Source: CAZGQY01 sp964528035
GTDB lineage: Bacteria; Pseudomonadota; Gammaproteobacteria; Methylococcales; UBA1147
Direction of reading: 5' to 3'
DNA length: 5,667 nt
Assembly (NCBI GenBank): GCA_964528035.1
Contig: CAZGQY010000234.1
Span: forward strand, 1 to 5,667
Positions 1-5,667 of this stretch are shown here, in pieces. Both the position numbers and the translations under genes were made by a program. Positions within the stretch are counted from its first letter, which is position 1. Every line of letters starts with the position of its first letter. Below the pieces are notes generated by a model. It worked only from the letters and a program-made list of their open reading frames with translations. It ran no database searches and had not been told where the DNA came from.

Positions 1-1
1 C

Positions 2-1051
2 GCCAGCCAGTTCAGTCGCGAAAATTGGCAAAAATGTGCCGATTTCGGTTTGCTGGGACTGTCAGTACCAGGCACCTATAGTGATGGCCGGGACATAGAA
101 TTTCTAACCGCCATGCTGGCCATGGAAGGTATGGGCTACGCCTGCCCGGACAATGGCCTGACATTTGCGTTGAATGCACAGATGTGGACAGTTCAATTAC
201 CCATTGTTCATTTCGGCAGCGAGCAACAAAAAAAAACCTATTTGCCGGCCATGTGCCGCGGAGATCAGATCGGTGCCCATGTCATCACTGAGCCGCATTC
301 CGGGTCTGACGTTTATAGCCTGAAGACTCATGCGCAAAAGTGTGAGGAAGGCTATAGACTAAATGGTAGCAAACGTTTTATATCGCTGGCACCCGTGGCG
401 GACATCGCCCTGGTATTCGCGACCATTGATCCACAACTGGGTAAATGGGGCATTACCGCATTTTTAGTGGATTGTGCCTCAAAAGGCGTGCACCGCGGCC
501 CGGTAAAAGAAAAAATGGGTTTACGCACTGTACCCATGAGTGACATTACATTTAAGGATTGCATAGTACCCGAAGCCAATCGATTGGGTCCGGAAGGTTC
601 CGGTATGAGCCTGTCAACCAGCTCTCTGGAATGGGAACGCTGCTGTATTCTGGCCAGTCAGATCGGCGCTATGGAACGCCAGCTGGAAATCGCCACCGAT
701 TATGCTAAAAATAGACAGCAATTCGGTCAAACCATTGGCAAATTTCAATCCGTATCGGGGCGAATTGTGGATATGAAGCTACGTTTGGAAACTGCCCGTT
801 TATTGCTCTATAAAGTGGCCTGGTTGAAATCCACCGGGCAACCCGCTATGACAGAGGCAGCTTTGTTGAAACTGTATTTAGGTGAATGTTTCGTACAGTC
901 CAGCCTGGATGCAATTCAAGTACACGGAGGTCTGGGTTATATGACCGAATCCGGTATTGAACGAGATTTACGTGACGCCATTGGTGGCACCATCTACGCC
1001 GGAACCTCAGATATTCAACGTAATATTGTTGCCACTTTACTGGGATTATGA
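2..1051 (+). CDS. Carrier-protein-linked acyl-CoA dehydrogenase-family flavoenzyme (prolyl-PCP dehydrogenase-like), 5' partial
   Basis: Likely an FAD-dependent desaturase that oxidises an aminoacyl group held as a thioester on a carrier protein. The frame is open to the left edge: codons from nt 2 read FSRENWQKCADFGLLGL, a normal family N-terminal stretch. The TTG at nt 50 is therefore internal, and about 30 residues are missing. Of 349 visible residues, the flavin-site motif TEPHSGSD lies at 96-103 (nt 287-310), RQQFG at 238-242, and IYAGTSDIQRN near the C-terminus. The glutamate expected in the usual YEGT motif is Ala (nt 998-1000). A Glu in LYLGECF (nt 884-886, residue 295) aligns with the catalytic Glu of isovaleryl-CoA dehydrogenase. 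Stretches such as APVADI, MERQLE and MKLRLETARLLL resemble PltE as I remember it. The adenylation enzyme starts 54 nt downstream, followed by a free carrier protein, which supports a carrier-bound substrate over a free CoA ester. A true acyl-CoA substrate is the alternative. Family call is firm; substrate is inferred. Confidence 0.9.
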   Translation, partial: ASQFSRENWQKCADFGLLGLSVPGTYSDGRDIEFLTAMLAMEGMGYACPDNGLTFALNAQMWTVQLPIVHFGSEQQKKTYLPAMCRGDQIGAHVITEPHSGSDVYSLKTHAQKCEEGYRLNGSKRFISLAPVADIALVFATIDPQLGKWGITAFLVDCASKGVHRGPVKEKMGLRTVPMSDITFKDCIVPEANRLGPEGSGMSLSTSSLEWERCCILASQIGAMERQLEIATDYAKNRQQFGQTIGKFQSVSGRIVDMKLRLETARLLLYKVAWLKSTGQPAMTEAALLKLYLGECFVQSSLDAIQVHGGLGYMTESGIERDLRDAIGGTIYAGTSDIQRNIVATLLGL

Positions 1052-1058
1052 GGCAACG

Positions 1059-1118
1059 ATGAATATCACCTTAATTCGACAATATTTGCTATCACATGGA
1101 TCGCTATGCATTTTCTGA
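1059..1118 (+). other. Possible 19-residue leader ORF overlapping the adenylation gene start
   Basis: An ATG at 1059 is preceded by GAGG at 1050-1053 with 5 nt spacing. It opens a 19-codon frame (MNITLIRQYLLSHGSLCIF) that stops at 1116-1118, just past the adenylation-gene ATG at 1106. That downstream ATG has only a weak site of its own (TGGA, 1097-1100). Translation of the short frame could therefore deliver ribosomes to the downstream start by coupling. The peptide has no recognisable motif and may be chance; the evidence is only the Shine-Dalgarno contrast and the overlap. Confidence 0.25.
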
Positions 1119-2701
1119 TCCACCAGTGTATCGACGACTGGGCTCAGCGACAACCCGATGCACCTGCCATTGGCTTCCTTGATGAATCGCTGACCTATGC
1201 TCAACTAGCGACTGCGTCCACTGCTCTCGCGACCCAGCTTCTCGAATTGGGTGTTAAAAGCCATGATCGTATCGGCATTTATATGGACAAACGACTACAG
1301 ACACCAATCGCCATGTACGGCATAATGAAAGCCGGAGCTGCCTATGTACCACTGGATCCGTCGGCCCCAGTTGAGCGTATTGCCTTTGTATTGAACGATT
1401 GCGGCATCCGTCATTTAATTACGGAAAACTCCAAGCTGAAAAAAATCGGGGCCATTACTGCCCAGTATGACGGCCTGGAAAGCCTGCTAGGCATCAGCCG
1501 CGAGACTAATTTACCACTCAAATCTGTTTCCTGGCAACAGATTGAATCCAATACTCTCAAGGTTTCTTCCCGAAAAATAATCAGTGACGATCTGGCTTAT
1601 ATCATATACACATCGGGTTCCACCGGCACGCCCAAGGGCATCATGCATACCCACAGTAGCGGTTTAGCCTTTGCGTTCTGGGCCACCCGGGAATATGGCT
1701 TGCAAGCAAATGATCGCTTGAGCAACCATGCGCCGCTGCATTTTGATTTATCGATTTTCGATTATTTTGCCGCGGCCGTAGCAGGCGCATGCGTGGTAAT
1801 CATTCCCGATGATTACACTAAATTACCACCCAGTTATTCCAAACTTATTGCAGATCAAAAAATAACTGTTTTATTTACCGTGCCCTTTGCGCTGATTCAA
1901 CTATTATTCAATGGTGTTCTGGAGCAACGCGATTTATCGGAGCTGCGCTGGATAATTTTTGGTGGCGAACCCTTTCCGGTGAAGCATTTACGCGCACTGA
2001 TGGCACATTTACCAGATGCTCGTTTCGATAATATGTATGGACCGGCGGAAGTGAATGGTGTGACCCATTTTACAGTAGAATCAATTCCCGACGATGCAGC
2101 TTCGATTCCAATTGGTGGTATGAGCAATATTGCTGACGCCCTGGTACTGGACAAGAATAATTTGCCGGTAGCGATGGGTGATCCGGGTGAACTACTGGTA
2201 CGCAGTCCGACCATGATGCACGGCTATTGGGGACAGCCTGAGTTGACAGCAAAATCGATGTTTCGACAAAGTTTATTCGACTGCTTTGACACCGTGTATT
2301 ATCGGACCGGCGACCTGGTGGTTGAGAATGATGACGGTATCTACGAGTTTCTGGGACGTAAAGACCGGCAGATCAAAATCCGTGGCTATCGTGTCGAACT
2401 GGATGAAGTGGAAACGGCATTAGTCAGTCACCCGCAGGTTAAAGAGGGTGTGGCGTTTGCAGTTCCAACTGCCCAGGGTAGCCAACAAATTCAAGTAGCA
2501 GTCATTGCCAAACAGGGAGAACAATTATCCGTTGAAAATTTAACGGCATTTCTCAAGACCCGCCTGCCATGGTATGCGGTACCGTCTGAACAGGAAGTTT
2601 GTCTGCAATTTCCCAGAACAACGACCGGTAAAATTGACCGTCGTTGTTTGCGTCAGCAAGCCATCGACAGTCATCAATTCAACGAAGATACAAAAATTTG
2701 A
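1106..2701 (+). CDS. Stand-alone amino acid adenylation enzyme (aminoacyl-AMP ligase for a carrier protein)
   Basis: ATP-dependent ligase that should form an aminoacyl-AMP and transfer the aminoacyl group to a carrier protein in trans, most likely the one encoded at 2845-3120. It has 531 residues, the size of one complete adenylation domain with no fused carrier or condensation domain. Visible cores are A2 KAGAAYVPLDP, A3 YTSGSTGTPKG (168-178), A4 around FDLSIFDY (Asp214), A5 YGPAE (311-315, Ala replacing the usual Thr), A8 YRTGDL (399-404) plus GRKDRQIKIRGYRVE, and A10 TTTGKIDRR with the catalytic Lys509. All catalytic motifs are intact. The pocket aligned to GrsA reads D-L-F-F-I-G-M-G-V-K. 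It begins like the prolyl-ligase codes I remember but is not the standard NRPS proline code (DVQLIAHVVK), so the substrate is open. ATG 1106 is the first ATG/GTG/TTG after the preceding in-frame stop and gives a normal N-terminus; its ribosome site is weak. Architecture matches PltF/RedM/PigI/AnaC. Confidence 0.9.
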   Translation: MHFLIHQCIDDWAQRQPDAPAIGFLDESLTYAQLATASTALATQLLELGVKSHDRIGIYMDKRLQTPIAMYGIMKAGAAYVPLDPSAPVERIAFVLNDCGIRHLITENSKLKKIGAITAQYDGLESLLGISRETNLPLKSVSWQQIESNTLKVSSRKIISDDLAYIIYTSGSTGTPKGIMHTHSSGLAFAFWATREYGLQANDRLSNHAPLHFDLSIFDYFAAAVAGACVVIIPDDYTKLPPSYSKLIADQKITVLFTVPFALIQLLFNGVLEQRDLSELRWIIFGGEPFPVKHLRALMAHLPDARFDNMYGPAEVNGVTHFTVESIPDDAASIPIGGMSNIADALVLDKNNLPVAMGDPGELLVRSPTMMHGYWGQPELTAKSMFRQSLFDCFDTVYYRTGDLVVENDDGIYEFLGRKDRQIKIRGYRVELDEVETALVSHPQVKEGVAFAVPTAQGSQQIQVAVIAKQGEQLSVENLTAFLKTRLPWYAVPSEQEVCLQFPRTTTGKIDRRCLRQQAIDSHQFNEDTKI

Positions 2702-2844
2702 AAATAAATGAAACCATTCGCAACTATTCAACGTATTGTCTATTGGGGGAATAATATACTGTGATTTTGCAACAACACTTCCAGGACAGTTTGACGCGTC
2801 CGCAATAATAATTTCTATCCTGGGAAAATAAAGGCAAATTATTC
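2702..2844 (+). other. 143-nt intergenic gap with weak inverted repeat
   Basis: This is the longest gap in the window and it is AT-rich. TTCCAGGA (2779-2786) can pair with TCCTGGGA (2818-2825) over 8 positions including one G-U, with a 31-nt loop. A competing 4-bp stem, GGAC (2784-2787) with GTCC (2798-2801), uses part of the same arm. The longer stem ends 4 nt before the AAAGG ribosome site of the carrier-protein gene. There is no U-tract, so it does not look like an intrinsic terminator. A TATACT at 2755-2760 resembles a -10 box but lacks a well-spaced -35. I see no gene in the gap. Confidence 0.3.
2830..2834 (+). promoter_or_regulatory. Ribosome binding site of the carrier-protein gene
   Basis: AAAGG lies 10 nt before the ATG at 2845. 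Spacing is slightly long but acceptable. It supports that start, which gives a 91-residue protein of normal carrier-protein size. Confidence 0.5.
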
Positions 2845-3120
2845 ATGAATGCCCGCGAATTACCTATCGATGTCAGAGAAACTCTTGCCAATATAATAGC
2901 TAACGAACTGTTACGCAGTGGCGATTCGGTGGACTATGATGATAATTTACTGGCCGAGGGTATGGTGGATTCCTTAGGTATGTTGAGACTTGTGGGTTAT
3001 ATAGAAGACATCTATGGCTACAAGGTGCCTCCTACTGATTTTGTTATTGAAAATTTCCGCACTCTAAACCAGTTAAACCAGTATCTGAGTGATAAACTGG
3101 TGAATGCAGAGGATTCCTAA
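2845..3120 (+). CDS. Free-standing peptidyl/acyl carrier protein
   Basis: A 91-residue phosphopantetheine-binding carrier protein, expected to hold the amino acid activated by the upstream ligase while the flavoenzyme oxidises it, then donate it to the downstream condensation domain. The attachment motif is DSLG at 42-45, with Ser43 (codon 2971-2973) as the phosphopantetheine site. It is followed by the usual helix II (MLRLVGYIEDIYG) and the carrier signature VPPTDFVIENFRTLNQL near the C-terminus. It is acidic and has no other domain. A fatty-acid-synthase AcpP is unlikely, since the AcpP DSLD(T/M)VE signature is absent and no fatty acid genes are nearby. Its place between a carrierless adenylation enzyme and a condensation-first NRPS argues for a starter-unit carrier like PltL, RedO, PigG or AnaD. 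A separate phosphopantetheinyl transferase must activate it; none is in the window. Confidence 0.9.
   Translation: MNARELPIDVRETLANIIANELLRSGDSVDYDDNLLAEGMVDSLGMLRLVGYIEDIYGYKVPPTDFVIENFRTLNQLNQYLSDKLVNAEDS
3108..3113 (+). promoter_or_regulatory. Ribosome binding site deciding the NRPS start
   Basis: AGAGGA sits inside the last codons of the carrier-protein gene, 8 nt before the ATG at 3122. This is a strong site with ideal spacing. The alternative in-frame ATG at 3104 has no comparable upstream site and would add only six residues (MQRIPK) not needed by the condensation domain. The ATG at 3122 lies one base after the carrier-protein stop, which suggests coupled translation. Confidence 0.65.
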
Positions 3121-3121
3121 A

Positions 3122-5622
3122 ATGGCGAGTCAGGGTCGGCAATTTCAACTCAGCGCCAGTCAAAGTCTAATTTGGACTGGCCAATTGTTGCAGCCCAACG
3201 AGCCCCTGTATAACATGGCTCTGGCATTCGAAATCCACGGTAGTATCGATACTGATTGGTTTCAGCAGGCATTCCAGAAACTGCTGGAACACGCTGAAAT
3301 CATGCGTACTGTAATGATTGATACTGACCACGGCCCAAAACAGCTCATTCTCGATCAGGTGGATTTTATCATCGAGGTAATCGACTATTCGGATCAACTT
3401 AATCCCCGCGATGCGGCCAGAAAATTTCTGGACCAACGAGTCAAACAAAAGTTTGGCTATGAAGAACTTTTATTCGACACCCTGTTGTGTAAACTGACAG
3501 ACGATCATTATCTCTGGTATTTCAATCAGCATCATGTGACCACCGACGCCTGGTCAACTTCAATCCTTTATACGACTCAGCAGCACTATTATGGTCTTGC
3601 CTGTCGAGGAAAATTGGAAGACGCCGAGGCATTGCCCCCCTATTCAGCTTATTTGGATGAAGAGCTATCAGTAAAATCTACTCGCCAGTGGTTACGTGCT
3701 CAGGCCTATTGGACGGAGAAACTAAGCAGAGGCTTCGTGCCGTCAACTTTTTATCAACCCACGCCAGAACAGCACGGCACCCGAACAGAACGCATGCATT
3801 TCCGTCTCGGCACACAGCGTTCTAATCGTTTAAAAAAGCTTTGCCAACAGGCTGAGTTTGTGGCTTTCAGTGAAGAACTCGGTCTGTTTCAACTTTTCTT
3901 AACCACTTTATTTGCTTACCTATACCGTATCAGTGGTAATCAATCCCTGGCTATTGGCACGCCATCGCACAATCGTGCCAATACCGAACTGAAACAGACT
4001 GCGGGCCTGTTTATCGAAATATTCCCAGTGTTAGTGGATATTAAGGAAACAGATACATTTTCTTCGCTTCACGCCAGAGTGAGCCGGGAAGTACAACAGT
4101 TATTGATTAATACCGCACCGGGAGTCAGTGGGGTTTCACAGAATCGTTGTTTTGATGTGGTTTTGAATTATATCACTGCGTCTTTTGGTGCTTTTGACGG
4201 TTTTCCCAAAACATCCGAATGGATACATTCAGGCTATGGAGATCATAATCACCTGTTTCGTTTACAGATTCATAACTTCGATCGTGGTGATGAGTTTGTA
4301 CTGCATTTTGATCTTAATGAAGATTGTTTTGTCGGTGACCAGCGTAACTGGGTAATACAACACTTTCTACGCTTGATGGACGCATTTCTCGATGATCCAA
4401 ACACTTTAGTGGATGCGATACCCCTGCTTGATGCTGAATCATTACCAAGTCTACCGTCGGTGGCCAATAGTGAGCATGGCTTCGTTTCGATCCTGGATTG
4501 TTTTTATCAAAGTGTCGCTAAAACCGGTTCCGCGGTTGCTCTTCAATGTCAGCAACTCAGCCTTAGCTATGATGATTTAAACACCCGCTCCAATCGCCTG
4601 GCACATTATTTAGTGGAACGGGGAATTACATCGGGGACTGTGGTCGCCATTTGTTTACCGCGATCTGTTGAAATGATCATCAGCCTGCTGGCAATTCTTA
4701 AGAGCGGTGCGGCTTATGTACCGATCGATCCTGACTACCCTGCGGAACGGATCAAGTTCATTCTGGATGATTCTGGCAGTACTGCGGTGATTTTGGACAC
4801 GGATCAAAAGGCCATCGAAAGCCTATCCGAAGTACTGAGGATAAAAGTATCGGATGCCGATAAACTTGCAGCGGTGCAAGATCCACCGATTGTAAAAATC
4901 GAGGCCGATTGCCTTGCTTACATTATTTATACCTCAGGTTCCACAGGAAAGCCCAAGGGCGTCGCTGTCCACCATGCCGGACTGGCAAATTATATCAGCT
5001 GGGCCAGAGATTTTTATGTTTGCGGTGAACAACTCGATTTTCCCTTATTTACGACACTTTCTTTTGATTTGACCGTCACTTCTATCTATACACCCTTAAC
5101 GAGTGGTGCACGGTTAGTAATTTATCCGCAATCTGATAGCAAAATCAATCCCATTCAAAGCGTGATCGAGGACAACGCTGTCGATATCATTAAATTGACC
5201 CCATCCCATCTGTTATTAATCCAAAGTATGAATTTGTCTGCTTCACGGGTTAAAAAACTGATTGTTGGCGGTGAAGATTTTAAAACACAACTGGCGCGAA
5301 TCATAGACCGAAGATTTAGCGGAAATATTCAAATCTACAACGAATACGGGCCGACCGAAGGAACGGTTGCCTGCATGATCCATCGATTTGATCCGAACAT
5401 TGACCAGGACAGTTCTGTACCCATCGGAAAGTCTATTGATAATGTTGAAGTCTATTTACTGGATCGACACCTGAATCCTGTTCCACAAGGAGTCATCGGT
5501 GAAATTTATATCGCCGGGATCTGTGTTGCCAAAGGATACCTTAATAAACCTGAGCTCAGTTCTGAACGTTTCGTCAATAATCCTTTTGAAGCGGGGCAAA
5601 AAATGTATGCCAGTGGCGATTT
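3122..5622 (+). CDS. NRPS, condensation-adenylation (predicted Asn), 3' partial
   Basis: The visible 833 complete codons hold a condensation domain (about residues 8-430) and most of an adenylation domain (from about 455), numbering from the ATG at 3122. Condensation landmarks are the C1-like LSASQSLIW, the catalytic motif HHVTTDA (137-143, second His intact, final Gly replaced by Ala), YWTEKL, and C5 IGTPSHNR (278-285) with GLFIEIFPV. Adenylation landmarks are KSGAAYVPIDPDYP, YTSGSTGKPKG (603-613), YGPTE (742-746), GEIYIAG and the start of A8, YASGDL. Pocket residues D649 L650 T653 K691 I714 G716 E741 V749 A750 give DLTKIGEVA, close to the known Asn code DLTKLGEVGK; Glu at position 322 (GrsA numbering) favours Asn over Asp. 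As the first NRPS after a free carrier protein, its condensation domain probably takes that starter as donor. The rest of A8 to A10, a carrier domain and any later modules are lost. The frame appears to run on to a stop at 5642-5644, but residues after GDL come from adapter. Confidence 0.9.
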
Positions 5623-5667
5623 AGATCGGAAGAGCGTCGTGTAGGGAAAGAGTGTAGATCTCGGTGG
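5623..5667. other. Illumina TruSeq adapter sequence (assembly artefact)
   Basis: From AGATCGGAAGAGC at 5623 to the last base, all 45 nt match, from memory, the reverse complement of the Illumina TruSeq universal adapter, including its GTGTAGATCTCGGTGG part. It begins mid-gene, inside core motif A8 of an adenylation domain, where homologues never end. It creates a false C-terminus (DRKSVV then TAG) on the NRPS. This is untrimmed library adapter at a contig end, not genomic DNA. Confidence 0.97.

Noticed and set aside
228..236. Run of nine A residues as a frameshift or phase-variation site
   Set aside because: The frame is intact through it, it encodes a plausible Gln-Lys-Lys stretch, and one homopolymer in a biosynthetic gene is weak evidence for programmed slippage.
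352..579. Minus-strand open frames at 352-579, 1897-2214, 2070-2252, 2540-2731, 3167-3448 and 4270-4467
   Set aside because: Each lies mostly or wholly opposite a well-supported gene; none shows a recognisable domain.
50..1051. TTG at nt 50 as the start of the acyl-CoA dehydrogenase gene
   Set aside because: The same frame is open upstream to the window edge and encodes conserved family sequence (ENWQKCADFGLLGL); the TTG is an internal Leu codon.
2755..2760. TATACT as a -10 promoter box for a separate carrier-protein/NRPS transcript
   Set aside because: No -35-like hexamer at 16-18 nt; TTGTCT at 2736-2741 is only 13 nt away. Not called as a promoter.
2793..2800. Perfect 8-bp palindrome GACGCGTC
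   Set aside because: A single short palindrome without flanking symmetry or a second copy; expected by chance and not a convincing operator.
2845..3120. Carrier protein as fatty-acid-synthase AcpP
   Set aside because: The attachment site is DSLGML, not the AcpP-type DSLDTVE, and the neighbours are NRPS-type genes rather than fab genes.
3104..3121. ATG at 3104 as the NRPS start
   Set aside because: The in-frame ATG at 3122 has AGAGGA at 8 nt spacing, while 3104 has no good ribosome site; it cannot be fully excluded but is less likely.
5623..5644. TAG at 5642-5644 as the genuine end of the NRPS
   Set aside because: The final codons are adapter sequence, and the adenylation domain stops in the middle of core A8.

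Overview
The window is a fragment of a nonribosomal peptide synthetase (NRPS) biosynthetic cluster. It has four genes on the + strand, all in the same direction and closely spaced. No RNA gene, mobile element, CRISPR array or convincing minus-strand gene is visible. The first gene is cut by the left edge. The last gene ends in sequencing adapter, so the right edge is the physical end of an assembled contig and not a gene end.

Layout: (1) nt 2-1051, an acyl-CoA-dehydrogenase-fold flavoenzyme of the type that oxidises aminoacyl groups on carrier proteins (PltE/RedW/PigA/AnaB-like), lacking about 30 N-terminal residues. (2) nt 1106-2701, a stand-alone amino-acid adenylation enzyme with no fused carrier domain (PltF/RedM/PigI/AnaC-like layout). 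(3) nt 2845-3120, a free-standing peptidyl carrier protein with its phosphopantetheine serine at Ser43. (4) from nt 3122, an NRPS with a condensation domain followed by an adenylation domain, interrupted in core motif A8. Bases 5623-5667 match the Illumina TruSeq universal adapter and are not biological.

How the genes likely work together (inference from family knowledge): the ligase activates an amino acid and loads it on the free carrier protein. The flavoenzyme then desaturates the tethered aminoacyl group, and the NRPS condensation domain joins this starter to the amino acid chosen by its own adenylation domain. The same three-part set makes pyrrolyl-2-carboxyl or dehydroprolyl starters in pyoluteorin, prodigiosin, aminocoumarin and anatoxin pathways. 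Here the ligase pocket read by eye (D-L-F-F-I-G-M-G-V-K) is not the standard NRPS proline code, so the starter could be proline or another amino acid. The NRPS pocket (D-L-T-K-I-G-E-V-A) closely resembles the asparagine code. The simplest prediction is an oxidised-aminoacyl-asparagine building block; I do not recognise a known product with this combination.

The organism is probably a Gram-negative bacterium, plausibly a gammaproteobacterium. This rests on moderate, slightly AT-leaning base composition by eye, ordinary Shine-Dalgarno sites, compact same-strand genes and resemblance to Pseudomonas/Serratia starter cassettes. Taxonomy cannot be fixed from this window.
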